A stretch of DNA of 64,000 nt from Flavobacterium lipolyticum (GCF_020905335.1 NZ_JAJJMN010000001.1:3286001-3350000), one strand, 5' to 3'. Shown: positions 27,187-36,189, counted from the first letter of the stretch. A program made the numbers and translations. Notes: a model not told the origin generated them from the letters alone.

Positions 27187-28610
27187 AGACTTAATTCTTT
27201 TAAAAGTTGATTAATTCTACTTTGGCTTTTGATCATTTTTTCTATTATTTCCGCTCTATTATATTCAATAACTTCTTCAACCTTGTTAGGGTTTTTTATA
27301 TCTAAATCCCAATTGTTCAAGTCTTTTATATTTACTTTCCAAGAAACTTCACTTTCTTTTCTTTCATTCCACCAATCTATAATTGGTTGAAATTCTTCAA
27401 ACTGAATGACTTTCTTTTTAGAATAACTTTTTTGTCCAACTGGCAATTCGTGTCTGTAATACCAAATATCCTTTGTAGGACTTCCTTTTTGAAAGAATAA
27501 CAAGTTAGTAGCAACGGTAGCTGGAAAGAATGTGCTTTGTGGTAAACGTATTATTGTGTGTAAATTACAATCGGTTAACAGTTTCTCACGAATACGAGCT
27601 TTAACCCCCTCACCCGTAATAGAACCATCGGGTAGTACAATGGCGGCACGTCCATTATTTTTTAATAATTGAAGCATTAGTATAACAAACAAATCTGCAC
27701 TTTCTTTACAACGATACGAAGCAGGAAAATTGGTTTCTACACCGTCGGCAATACTCGCACCAAATGGAGGGTTTGCTAAGATTACATCAACCCGGTCTTT
27801 AGCCGTAATTCCGTTGTATTCTTTTTTCAAACTATCGATATAATGATAATCTGGTACTTCAATACCGTGTAAAATCAAATTGGTTAAACCCAATACGTAA
27901 GAGACTGGTTTTAGTTCCCAACCGGTTATACTTTTTTGTAAAACAGGTTCGTCATGAATAGTACTTACATAGTTTTCGCGCACGTAGTCTATGGCGGCTG
28001 ATAAAAATCCGCCGGTTCCTGCTGCTGGGTCTAATACTTTTTCTCCCAACTGTGGGTTGATCATTTGCGTCATCAATTGCGTTACCGCTCTTGGTGTATA
28101 ATATTCTCCCTTATTACCTGCATCTCGTAATTCTTGAAGAATGCTTTCATAAATATTTCCAAAAATTTGTTTGTCTTCAGTTTTATTAAAATCAATTTCA
28201 TTTAGCTTGTTGATTACTTTACGCATTTCGTAACCTGACTTCATATAGTTATTTGAGCCATCAAAAACTTCTCTTACAATTGCTGCACGCTCTGGATTTA
28301 TATTACTTGTCAACTCTTTTAATGTTGCAAAAAGACCTTTATTACTTTCAGCATTACTATCAATAAATTCTAACAATTCTTCTCCTGTTATTCCTTCGGA
28401 ATTGGCGGCCCAATTACGCCACTGAAACTTTGAAGGTATAACTGTAATGTAATCATCTTTTGTTAATTCTAACTCAATGTCTTTATCATCAATAATTTTT
28501 AAAAACAACATCCATCCAAGTTGTTCTAATCGTTGAGCGTCTCCCGAGATTCCTCTATCTTGACGCATTATATTTCTAATACTGCTTATTACCGCACCTA
28601 CGTTTGCCAT
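27183..28610 (-). CDS. hsdM: type I N6-adenine DNA methyltransferase HsdM
   Basis: 475 residues. The N-terminal helical HsdM domain (1-150) is followed by the methylase core with S-adenosylmethionine motif VLDPAAGTGGF (194-202) and catalytic NPPF (280-283), plus the GEYYTPRAVTQLM signature upstream. It methylates adenines at the HsdS-defined site, protecting the chromosome. Its first base overlaps the last base of the small nuclease-like gene before it and its end overlaps hsdS by 4 bp, so translation of the three is tightly coupled. Confidence 0.95.
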   Translation of the reverse strand: MANVGAVISSIRNIMRQDRGISGDAQRLEQLGWMLFLKIIDDKDIELELTKDDYITVIPSKFQWRNWAANSEGITGEELLEFIDSNAESNKGLFATLKELTSNINPERAAIVREVFDGSNNYMKSGYEMRKVINKLNEIDFNKTEDKQIFGNIYESILQELRDAGNKGEYYTPRAVTQLMTQMINPQLGEKVLDPAAGTGGFLSAAIDYVRENYVSTIHDEPVLQKSITGWELKPVSYVLGLTNLILHGIEVPDYHYIDSLKKEYNGITAKDRVDVILANPPFGASIADGVETNFPASYRCKESADLFVILMLQLLKNNGRAAIVLPDGSITGEGVKARIREKLLTDCNLHTIIRLPQSTFFPATVATNLLFFQKGSPTKDIWYYRHELPVGQKSYSKKKVIQFEEFQPIIDWWNERKESEVSWKVNIKDLNNWDLDIKNPNKVEEVIEYNRAEIIEKMIKSQSRINQLLKELSL

Positions 28611-29170
28611 TATAGTATATTTCTATTATATTTTAGGGAATAAATGTTGTACTCTGGTTCTGGATTACCTGTATCAATATTTATAAAATAAATTCTTCTC
28701 ATTCTTGATGGTTCTGTTTCAAAAAAACTACGATGTAGTCTTATTAAATTTAGCATATCGTTAAATCTTCTATTAACAGTTATCATCACAACATTTTTAA
28801 AATTTAAATAAGAAGCAGTTGCTTCAATAAGCTTATTGAAATCGGCTGATAAATTGATAGTCGCGTCTGTTTTTACTTCAATAAACATTCTTTGGTCATT
28901 CCTGTTTTCTTGGGCTTGATGCAAGACTAAATCAGGCCTCATTCCAACTGATAGTTTTGTTATATCAAAATGTAAGATAAGATTATTGTAATAATTTGCA
29001 TTCACAGGAACTTCAATTATATTTTTAAATCTATGATAGAGTTCGGCTGTGAATGGATTTTCAGTTACTTGATTATACTGTGTTTGATCTTCTCTTGTGC
29101 CAATTGCATTAAAATATCTTGAATTCACTTGCGTCACAGCACTAAGTAAATCAATTACGCATTTATCCAT
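28610..29170 (-). CDS. small PD-(D/E)XK-like protein inside the type I operon
   Basis: 186 residues, not a standard Hsd subunit. A nuclease-type core can be read: ENPFTAELYHRF (E43), MRPDLVLHQ (P79-D80), MFIEVKT (E98-x-K100), then helices and YINIDTG-like strands. It lies between hsdR (2-bp gap) and hsdM (1-bp overlap), so it is a stable operon member. It could be an extra nuclease, or an anti-restriction or regulatory subunit. I did not recognise the family by name. Confidence 0.72.
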   Translation of the reverse strand: MDKCVIDLLSAVTQVNSRYFNAIGTREDQTQYNQVTENPFTAELYHRFKNIIEVPVNANYYNNLILHFDITKLSVGMRPDLVLHQAQENRNDQRMFIEVKTDATINLSADFNKLIEATASYLNFKNVVMITVNRRFNDMLNLIRLHRSFFETEPSRMRRIYFINIDTGNPEPEYNIYSLKYNRNIL

Positions 29171-29172
29171 TT

Positions 29173-31593
29173 TTAAGCTTTTTTATATAATTCTTCTTCA
29201 AGTTCTTTAATTGCTAATTCATACTGAGGTTTTCCACCAAAAGCGTTTATTAGTTCCACAGGTGTACCTAATTCATTTATTGGTTTTAGTTTTAAAACTT
29301 CCAAACTTTCAATCGTCAATACTCCATCATCAGCATATTTATCTAATAGATTAGATAAAATTGTTTGTGCCTTTTCTGAATATTTAGTAAAATAATTTCT
29401 TTTTTTTACATTATTAGCTCGGTCTTTTCTTGATAAAGCAGGCATATCAAAAGCAACGTGACACACTAAATCAAAAGGGTCAAATTCTAATCCTACTTCT
29501 TCTTTTAATGTTTCAAAGAAAATTCCTTTTTCTTCTAATTCTTCAATAATGATTTTCTTTTTATCTGCATTGTTCCAAGCTTGCAGAAAACTGTCCAAAG
29601 TCTTATATTGCTTACCAATACTTTTTTTTGTGTAATGAATTAAACTTTCTGTAATTATTTTACCATCGGGACCTAAATACTGAATTCTTTCATTAATGAT
29701 TTTTACATCAACCCCTTGAACTATCTTTTTAATGGGCTTAGGTTTTGGCCCTTCACCACCTTCTGGATCAGTAATCTCTGGATAGTCAGGTTCAGGAAAA
29801 TCTGGGTCGTCAATTACATCTGTTGGAGGTGGATCAGTTATAACAATTGCATCATCACCTTCAATTTCAATTATAGAGACCGGATTGCCATCAAAATCAG
29901 GGTCAGCAAAGTGATTGGTTACATTTCTGAAATCCATAATTGTAAAATAGGTTTTTCCATATTCTTCATTAATTCGCGTACCACGACCGATAATTTGCTT
30001 GAATTCGGTTATTGAACCAATATTACTGTCTAATACAATTAACTTGCAAGTTTGCGCATCAACACCAGTGGTCATTAATTTTGATGTTACTGCTATAACT
30101 GGGTATTTCTCACTTGGATTTATAAAGTTATCTAACTCACGTTTGCCTTCTTCATTATCGCCTGTAATTTGCATTACATATTTACTATTTTCCTTAACCA
30201 AGTCGGTATTTACATTTGCTAAGGCAGATCGCATACCTTCTGCATGTTCAATATCAACGCAAAAAACAATAGCTTTATCAAACCGATTATTCAGCTTTAA
30301 GAACTCTGTAATTTTATTGGCGACTAATTTTCTTCGATTTTCGACAACAATATTTTTGTCAAAGTCTTTTGTGTTGTAAATTCGATCTTCAACAGGGTTA
30401 CCATCTTTATCAGTGAATCCTTGTGGTGGTCTCCAACCATCTGCATCAATATCTAAAGTTACTTTAACCACTTTATAAGGAGCTAAGAAGCCATCGTCAA
30501 TACCTTGCTTTAATGAATATGTATAAAGAGGTTCTCCGAAATAATGGATATTAGATATTTCTTTAGTTTCTTTAGGAGTAGCTGTTAAGCCAATGTGTGT
30601 AGCCGTATTAAAATATTCTAATATTTCTCGCCACTTACTATCTTCTTTTGCACTACCTCTATGGCACTCATCAACTATAATTAAATCAAAATAGTTACGT
30701 GAGAAATCTTTAAATGAGTCTGGTATTTCTGGATTAGAATTACTTAGCCCTTGATATAATCCTAAAAAGATATCGAATGCTTTATCCGCATTGTCAATCC
30801 CTCTTTTATTGTTTGCAACTAATACATCTCTACCATCAACATTTATTACTTTCTTTTTAATGATAGTCATAGCATCTTTGAAATGACGAAAATCCCCTCT
30901 CAATGTTTGATCAACTAACGCTGTTCTGTCTGCTAGAAACAATATTTTACGTTTGCTTTTGCTTTTAAATAACCTATACGCAATTTGAAATGCAGTGTAG
31001 GTTTTACCTGTTCCGGTAGCCATAACTAAAAGAATTCTATCCTGACCTTTAGCGACTGCTTCAACTGTTCTATTTATAGCAATTTGTTGATAGTACCTTG
31101 GCTTTCTATTACTATCGGAAAAATAATCTTGTAGAATAATTTTTTCTTCAATTTCGGTTTCTATTTTTTTGAATTTTTTATATTTTTCCCAAAGAAAACC
31201 GACAGTGGGGAAATCTTCTAAAGCCAGATTGATTTCGATATCTCCAGATGTAATTGTTTTGTCGTGAAAATAAAAACCATCCCCATTACTGCTGAAGACA
31301 AAAGGGATATCCATCAGGTCGGAATATTTCAAAGCTTGTTGTATTCCAGAATTTAAAGAATGATTATTGTCTTTTGCTTCAATTATAGCAACAGGTATTC
31401 CTGAAATATAAAGCACATAGTCAGCAAAAAGTTTCTTACCTCTAGCCGTTAATTTACCTTTAACCCAAATTCTACCGGCAGTAATTGCATATTCTCTAAT
31501 AATCTGAGTATGTTCGTTCCAACCTGCATTAATTATTGCAGGCGTAATATATTTTTCTTTTATATCAGATTCAGATAGTAATTTTTTATTCAT
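29173..31593 (-). CDS. hsdR: type I restriction endonuclease subunit HsdR
   Basis: 806 residues. The N-terminal nuclease has ADYVLYISGIPVAIIEAKD (D58, E72-x-K74). The SF2 translocase follows with Walker A MATGTGKT (191-198), DECHR (308-312), GLTATPKE, and the RGTRINEEYGKTYFTI helicase motif VI region. A Pro-rich acidic linker (PPPTDVIDDPDFPEPDYPE) precedes the C-terminal domain that docks on HsdM/HsdS. It is the first gene of the seven-gene operon, with a promoter match 46 bp upstream of its ATG. Confidence 0.94.
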   Translation of the reverse strand: MNKKLLSESDIKEKYITPAIINAGWNEHTQIIREYAITAGRIWVKGKLTARGKKLFADYVLYISGIPVAIIEAKDNNHSLNSGIQQALKYSDLMDIPFVFSSNGDGFYFHDKTITSGDIEINLALEDFPTVGFLWEKYKKFKKIETEIEEKIILQDYFSDSNRKPRYYQQIAINRTVEAVAKGQDRILLVMATGTGKTYTAFQIAYRLFKSKSKRKILFLADRTALVDQTLRGDFRHFKDAMTIIKKKVINVDGRDVLVANNKRGIDNADKAFDIFLGLYQGLSNSNPEIPDSFKDFSRNYFDLIIVDECHRGSAKEDSKWREILEYFNTATHIGLTATPKETKEISNIHYFGEPLYTYSLKQGIDDGFLAPYKVVKVTLDIDADGWRPPQGFTDKDGNPVEDRIYNTKDFDKNIVVENRRKLVANKITEFLKLNNRFDKAIVFCVDIEHAEGMRSALANVNTDLVKENSKYVMQITGDNEEGKRELDNFINPSEKYPVIAVTSKLMTTGVDAQTCKLIVLDSNIGSITEFKQIIGRGTRINEEYGKTYFTIMDFRNVTNHFADPDFDGNPVSIIEIEGDDAIVITDPPPTDVIDDPDFPEPDYPEITDPEGGEGPKPKPIKKIVQGVDVKIINERIQYLGPDGKIITESLIHYTKKSIGKQYKTLDSFLQAWNNADKKKIIIEELEEKGIFFETLKEEVGLEFDPFDLVCHVAFDMPALSRKDRANNVKKRNYFTKYSEKAQTILSNLLDKYADDGVLTIESLEVLKLKPINELGTPVELINAFGGKPQYELAIKELEEELYKKA

Positions 31594-31638
31594 ATTACTT
31601 GGTATATGGTTGAATATGCAGTATTTTTAAGTAGTTTA

Positions 31639-31670
31639 CAAACTTACGAAAAAGCAAGGTGTTAAGGCAA
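31639..31670 (-). promoter_or_regulatory. Bacteroidetes-type promoter of the hsdR-mcrC operon
   Basis: On the minus strand TTG (31668-31670) is followed after exactly 21 bases by TAAGTTTG (31639-31646), matching the Bacteroidetes consensus TTG-N17-23-TAnnTTTG. Placement 46 bp before the hsdR start codon fits. Confidence 0.65.
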
Positions 31671-32017
31671 TAAGTGCATACAATATTAAGACTAGTATTT
31701 AATTTTTTTTGATTTTAAAATATTCTAATAGAATTTAGACAAAGTAATTTTGTACTATTAAACCTTTTTAAATTTCTCTTCGAATCCTTCGTTTTTTTTG
31801 TTTAAACAGCTTTGTTGGCTTACTAAAATTGAATTATACTTTTCTAAACTAATAAAACCATTTTATTTTTCTTTACGGTTTTCCATAATCGAACAAATAA
31901 ATAATAGGCAAAATAGTTCTTTTAATGATGAAAATCCTACCGTATAAACACCTGTTTTGAATTTTTTTAAGCATAAAAAAAGATACCGAAGCATCTTTAT
32001 AGTTGATTTTAAATAAA
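31671..32017. other. non-coding stretch with repeat copy and UUCG terminator
   Basis: No gene is seen. It holds the right-hand GGTTTTCC motif copy (31872-31892, TTTACGGTTTTCC core). At 31975-31998 there is a minus-strand intrinsic terminator with an 8-bp stem (AAAGATGC with one G-U pair), a UUCG tetraloop and a seven-base T tract. Confidence 0.6.
31975..31998 (-). terminator. UUCG-tetraloop terminator of the XRE unit
   Basis: On the minus strand AAAGATGC-TTCG-GTATCTTT forms an 8-bp stem with one G-U pair, followed by a T tract. It lies just after the 54-residue gene at 32018-32182. Confidence 0.82.
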
Positions 32018-32182
32018 TTATTTTTTTAATTCTTGAGCTATTTTAAAGAAAACACAATCTTTTATCTCCTCTTTCGTTGTTTTACCCGAACGTATACATT
32101 CCCTAATATAATTCCTTATATTTCCATTTACAATTACAGCATATATCTCAATCGCTAAAGCATTAATCTCTACTTCTGTCAT
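32018..32182 (-). CDS. small hypothetical protein, 54 residues, downstream of the XRE regulator
   Basis: ATG 32182 to TAA 32018-32020. The sequence (MTEVEINALAIEIYAVIVNG, then NIRNYIRECIRSGKTTKEEI) is a compact helical protein with balanced composition. It is followed by a strong UUCG terminator and lies 36 bp after the XRE gene on the same strand, which supports a real two-gene unit. No family recognised; it may be a partner of the regulator. Confidence 0.55.
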   Translation of the reverse strand: MTEVEINALAIEIYAVIVNGNIRNYIRECIRSGKTTKEEIKDCVFFKIAQELKK

Positions 32183-32218
32183 ATTTTAAAATTAAAAATG
32201 ATAAATATCTTTTCTTCT

Positions 32219-32461
32219 TTATTCTTTTTCTAAATCAAATTTGAAATTAAATAATTCTTTCGGTTCGATATCTAAGCCTTTTGCTATAGATATTATAGTA
32301 CCTAACGACGCTCCATGTTCACCGTTTAGAACTCTATATACCTGCTTAAGTTCAATCTTACCTACAGAGGCAACAGTCATAACATCTTTTTTATTGTTAT
32401 CCATTACCTTTTGTAAATTCTGACCAAATGCGATATAATATTTTTTTCGAATCTCTTTCAT
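32219..32461 (-). CDS. XRE-type helix-turn-helix regulator
   Basis: About 80 residues from ATG 32461 (an upstream TTG at 32479 would add six). The Cro/C1 HTH spans residues 10-65: FGQNLQKVMDNNKKDVMTVAS, KIELKQVYRVLNGEHGASLGTI, IAKGLDIEPKELF in pieces. Size and isolation recall restriction-modification controller proteins. A perfect 14-bp palindrome lies 34 bp upstream, overlapping a -7-like CAAATTTG box, which suggests autoregulation. The hsdR promoter is about 800 bp downstream and could be another target. Confidence 0.75.
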   Translation of the reverse strand: MKEIRKKYYIAFGQNLQKVMDNNKKDVMTVASVGKIELKQVYRVLNGEHGASLGTIISIAKGLDIEPKELFNFKFDLEKE

Positions 32462-32494
32462 AAAGTGAAATTGAGACAATTAGAATAAAAAAAA

Positions 32495-32508
32495 TGTCAA
32501 ATTTGACA
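32495..32508. promoter_or_regulatory. palindromic operator candidate for the XRE regulator
   Basis: TGTCAAATTTGACA is a perfect 14-bp palindrome immediately upstream of the HTH gene and includes a -7-like box (CAAATTTG) in its centre. The position suits an autorepressor site. Confidence 0.55.
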
Positions 32509-32642
32509 ATTTTGTGATTTTATATATAATATATATGAACTCTAAAAAATTATTTAAAGAAATTTTAAATAGGATTTTATTAATTTTGTGACTCTTCAAT
32601 TAAAATATTTGAAGCATTCGCTTTGAATCTCGAACAGAAAAC

Positions 32643-32767
32643 TGGCGTTTTTTAAACCACGAGAGGATAAGTAAGATGCTCACGTCATTGGCGTGGGCTC
32701 GCTTATTCGTGTGCGGGTATACCAGTACCTTGGAGCGATATAAGCTGAGTTCTACGCCATTTTTTTA
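32643..32767 (+). ncRNA. candidate structured RNA upstream of the broken TonB receptor
   Basis: About 125 nt with nested pairing. A closing stem TGGCGT (32643-32648) with ACGCCA (32754-32759) is followed directly by a run of T. Inside, GCTCACG pairs with CGTGGGC around a 7-nt loop, extended by ATAAG/CTTAT, and a GGTATACC palindrome follows. The G+C content is clearly higher than the flanks. No known riboswitch or RNA family was recognised. It could be a small RNA or a leader of the ICE-type receptor operon. Confidence 0.45.
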
Positions 32768-33071
32768 TCTTTTTGGTACTAATTCTCCGCTTATATTCTT
32801 AGCGTTCCTCCTTCATTTTCATAGCCTCGCATTTAGCTAACTGTCTAATCAAAACTATCTGCTTATGAATTAGAAAAGATTTAAGCCTATTTACTGTCTG
32901 CGCTGTCATGATCTTATTTTGAATTAGTCAATTGTATAGTTGCGGGCTTTTAAAAAGGAAGAATTACTAAGGCTTTATTAGAGCCAAAAAAAGCCCTCTA
33001 ACCGGTCGACAAACAAGTTTAGAGAGCTGAATTAATACAAACTTTCGTTTTAAATTAACTAACCCAAAATT
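32768..33071. other. non-coding leader before the TonB receptor remnant
   Basis: No gene found. A GGCT...AGCC mini-hairpin with an A tract (about 32970-32993) and an imperfect AGCC-CTCTAA/TTAGAGAGCT pairing (about 32993-33030) may be leader RNA structure. Confidence 0.4.
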
Positions 33072-34241
33072 ATGAAAACTATTTCATTGAACAAAGGGTT
33101 GGCTGCACTATGGTATCCGTTTATTTTCGGCTTCTACCTATTTTGCACTCCAGCCTTAGTACGGAATACCTTGCAGTTCTCCATTTCACAACAATAAGCA
33201 CAGGTGAGTGGTATTGTAACTGATGATACAACCCCTCTTCCAGGTGTGAGTGTTTCAGTTAAAAACCAGAGAAATACTGTCATCACAGACTTTGAGGGTA
33301 AATTTACCATAACAGTATCATCTGATGTGAGTCTAATTTTTACCTACATCGGTTTTAAAACCATTGAAATTCCAGTTGCACGACGTTTATTAATCAATGT
33401 GCAGATGGAGCAAGACCAGACTACCCTTCAGGAAGTCAGAATTAATACGGGCTATTATTCTGTTAAAGAAAAGGAACGTACCGACAGTATTGCGAAAATT
33501 AAAGCGGCGGATATTGAAAAACAGCCTGTCAACAATCCATTAGCGGCAATGCAGGGACATATGGCTGGAGTAAACATTACTCAAAACACAGGAGTTCCGG
33601 GTGGCGGCTTTAATATTCAGATCCGTGGTCTTAGCAGTATACGTGGAGACGGCAATGATCCATTGTACATTGTAAACGGAGTTCCATATTCATCACAGTC
33701 GTTAGGAGATGCGACTGTTTCTGCATCCGCTATCTCGGGTGTTACAAATCCGCTGAACAATTTAAATGTATCGGACATAGAAAATATAGAGGTATTGAAA
33801 GATGCCGATGCGACAGCAATTTATGGTTCCCGCGGGGCAAACGGCGTGGTACTGATCACTACAAAAAAAGGCAGGTCAGGAGAAACACGTTTTAATTTAA
33901 ATGCATTTACGGCTGTCGGCAAAGTGGCAAGAAAAATGGATTTAATGCAGACCAGCCAGTATCTGTCAATGCGCGCAGAAGCTTTTGCTAATGATGGCAT
34001 CACTGAATATCCTGAAGGTGCTTACGATATTAACGGTACTTGGGATCAAAATCGTAATGCCGACTGGCAGAAGGAATTAAAAGAATATTTGTTACAAGGA
34101 GAATTATCCTTAATTTCAATGAAAGAGAAATCAATTATAAGAGAAACCGAAAGGCTTATGAATGCTTTATGGACGGGACTTACAAAAATTGGTTTAAATT
34201 ATGATTTGTACTTTGAGAAAGTAGATGAGTTTATAAGATAG
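33072..34241 (+). pseudogene. SusC/RagA-type TonB-dependent receptor, nonsense-mutated and 3'-truncated
   Basis: ATG 33072 gives the start MKTISLNKGLAALWYPFIFG, then an in-frame TAA at 33195 before AQVSGIVTDDTTPLPGVSVS (carboxypeptidase-like regulatory domain). The plug follows, with NTGVPGGGFNIQIRG, LYIVNGVPYSS and the SusC signature DADATAIYGSRGANGVVLITTKKG. At about 34074 the receptor sequence stops, after DWQKEL, and an unrelated tail runs to 34241; the whole beta-barrel is lost. This receptor type, with the same leader, is carried by Bacteroidetes conjugative elements (from memory), so this is probably an ICE remnant. Confidence 0.85.
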
Positions 34242-34497
34242 GTTAAAATTACGAATGATTATTTTCTTTTGCGCAACTTCTAATATTCGTTTCTGTGAAG
34301 TAATGCAGACAGTCCATATTGTTTCCTTTATTTACTTTCAGTTTGACTATTTCTTTATAGGCTTTAGTTACTGATCTTTTACTGGTGCATTCGTTATTTC
34401 CATCGTTTCGGTTTAAGTATTTTTACTTAATATGTGATTAACCGCTTTTTAGGATTGCGCTGAAAAATAAAGTTTGTTTTGAAACGCATAGAAATAA
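34242..34497. other. stretch without a supported gene
   Basis: The minus strand has an open stretch of about 55 codons ending at 34249 (for example VTKAYKEIVKLKVNKGNN) with no start codon, perhaps a gene fragment. Confidence 0.35.
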
Positions 34498-34530
34498 AAA
34501 GCCGTTAAACATCATTGTTTAAAGGCTTTT
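34498..34530 (-). terminator. terminator of tRNA-Ser copy 1
   Basis: An imperfect long stem (AAAGCC-TTAAACA arm against TGTTTAA-AGGCTTT) lies on the 3' side of the tRNA; a near-identical perfect version follows the second copy at 43350-43383. Confidence 0.7.
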
Positions 34531-34560
34531 GATATTTAAAGTTTCTTTTGAAACTTCTTT

Positions 34561-34648
34561 TGGCGGAGGAAGAGGGATTCGAACCCCCGGACCTGTTACA
34601 GTCAACAGTTTTCAAGACTGCCGCATTCGACCGCTCTGCCATTCCTCC
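34561..34648 (-). tRNA. tRNA-Ser (anticodon TGA), copy 1, CCA encoded
   Basis: On the minus strand the acceptor GGAGGAA pairs with TTCCTCC plus discriminator G, and CCA is encoded (34561-34563). The T-loop GGTTCGAATCC is present. The anticodon loop CTTGAAA, flanked by CAGT/ACTG arms, contains TGA. A long variable arm (class II) fits serine. A -7 promoter box TATCTTTG sits 33 bp upstream. Confidence 0.95.
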
Positions 34649-34680
34649 AGTAAGATGCAAGCATTTGCTGATTGCGGGTG

Positions 34681-34688
34681 CAAAGATA
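34681..34688 (-). promoter_or_regulatory. -7 box of tRNA-Ser copy 1
   Basis: TATCTTTG on the minus strand matches TAnnTTTG; spacing to the tRNA 5' end is identical to that of copy 2. Confidence 0.55.
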
Positions 34689-34870
34689 GAATGTTTTTTT
34701 GATTGCAGAAATTTTTTTCGCATTATTTATCAAGAAAGATGATATCTGTACAGTAAGTAAGAAGTAACTTGTTTAAAAAAAGGCTTCTTTATAAGAAAGT
34801 TCTTTTTAAAAGTTGCAATTTATAAATAAATATGTTAATTTTGAATTCATAATTAACATGTTTTGCTGTT

Positions 34871-36178
34871 GTGAAAATAGAAAGTCCTCCAAATGTAGCG
34901 AATATACTTACGGCTGAACTGATTAATGATTTTTTTCAGCGCAAATACGAAAGTTTTGTCAGAAGCACTGATGATCGCTATTATTATTGGGACGAATTGA
35001 AGTACAGAAAAAACCTTCCTTTTCCTGACGATCTGGAAAAATCATGGAGTTTAATTAAGCTGCACAGGCAGGTGTCTTATAAGGCGTTAAAATTTGGAAA
35101 CAGGGAGTTTTATTACAATGTGACTGAAAATATCCAAAAAAATCTGCACGAGTTTGATTTGAAGTTGATAGGAGGATTGTATAAATCCCCGATAACGCAG
35201 TATGATAAAGCTGAGTACCTAAAAAGTTCAGTCCTTGAAGAGGCTATTGCAAGTTCACAGGTTGAAGGGGCTGCAACAACAACAAAAGTAGCTTTTGAAA
35301 TGCTGAAGTCAGAAAGAAAGCCCAGAAACGAGTCTGAGCAGATGATTTTCAATAATCTTCGCGCGATAAAATTTATTACGGGCGAGCTGGATAAAAAACT
35401 GGATTTTGAATTTATTGTTGAGATTCATAAAATAATGACAGCAAATACCAGTGCGGAATACTGCTCGGGAGTCTTTCGAAAAACGCCGATATTTGTGCAG
35501 GATCATGTGGATGGAGAGATAGCCCATACACCTCCCGATGCTGATGCGGTGGGTTATTTTATGCAGGATCTGTGCGATCTTGCAAATTCGGAAAAGCCCT
35601 TTATCCATCCGATAATAAAAGCTTCTATAATCCATTTTATGTTTGGATTTATCCACCCGTTTCTTGATGGAAACGGAAGAACGGCGCGTGCCCTGTTTTA
35701 TTGGTTCCTGCTTAAAAAGGATTATTCGCTGATAAAGAATATTTCCATTTCCAGAGCAATTCTAAATTCAAGAATCCAGTATGATAAAGCTTTTTTAAAA
35801 ACAGAGAATGATGATAATGATATGACTTATTTTATAAATTATTCCATTAAAAGTTTAAGAGTTGCATTCGAAAGCTTGATTAATTACAGGGATAAAAAGA
35901 AAATTGAAGCGGACAACAGCAATTTAATTGCTTACAAACTACTTGAAAAAGGGCTTAATAAACGACAGGCCGATCTTGTGTCTCATCTGTATTCAAAAGA
36001 AGATGCCCATGTGAATATTTCTTTATATTCTTCAAGACATGAAGTTGTAAGACAGACTGCAAGAAAGGATTTGAACGAACTTATACGTATGGGACTGATT
36101 GGGGAGCAGAAATCCGGCAGAGACATTGTAATTAAACTACTTTCCAGAGCAAAAGTGGATAATTTTTTAGCTCAATAA
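34871..36178 (+). CDS. class II Fic-domain AMP-transferase with winged-helix tail
   Basis: 435 residues from GTG 34871. The Fic motif HPFLDGNGRTAR (262-273) is complete, so AMPylation or related nucleotide transfer is expected. The N-terminal inhibitory helix motif SSQVEG (128-133, form [S/T]xxxE[G/N]) marks it as an autoinhibited class II enzyme. Residues 345-435 form a wHTH-like domain (GLNKRQADLVSHLYSKEDA), possibly for DNA or self-regulation. It stands alone and is followed by a hairpin terminator at 36190-36221. Targets are unknown. Confidence 0.92.
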   Translation: MKIESPPNVANILTAELINDFFQRKYESFVRSTDDRYYYWDELKYRKNLPFPDDLEKSWSLIKLHRQVSYKALKFGNREFYYNVTENIQKNLHEFDLKLIGGLYKSPITQYDKAEYLKSSVLEEAIASSQVEGAATTTKVAFEMLKSERKPRNESEQMIFNNLRAIKFITGELDKKLDFEFIVEIHKIMTANTSAEYCSGVFRKTPIFVQDHVDGEIAHTPPDADAVGYFMQDLCDLANSEKPFIHPIIKASIIHFMFGFIHPFLDGNGRTARALFYWFLLKKDYSLIKNISISRAILNSRIQYDKAFLKTENDDNDMTYFINYSIKSLRVAFESLINYRDKKKIEADNSNLIAYKLLEKGLNKRQADLVSHLYSKEDAHVNISLYSSRHEVVRQTARKDLNELIRMGLIGEQKSGRDIVIKLLSRAKVDNFLAQ

Positions 36179-36189
36179 TTTTTGACTAT

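Noticed and set aside
29716..30379. Two plus-strand frames opposite hsdR
   Set aside because: They are shadows of the long, well-conserved hsdR gene on the other strand.
34505..34742. Frames on both strands across tRNA-Ser copy 1, and 43382-43573 across copy 2
   Set aside because: They read through the tRNA genes; peptides such as [10 protein letters not shown] are the known artefact of translating a tRNA-Ser.
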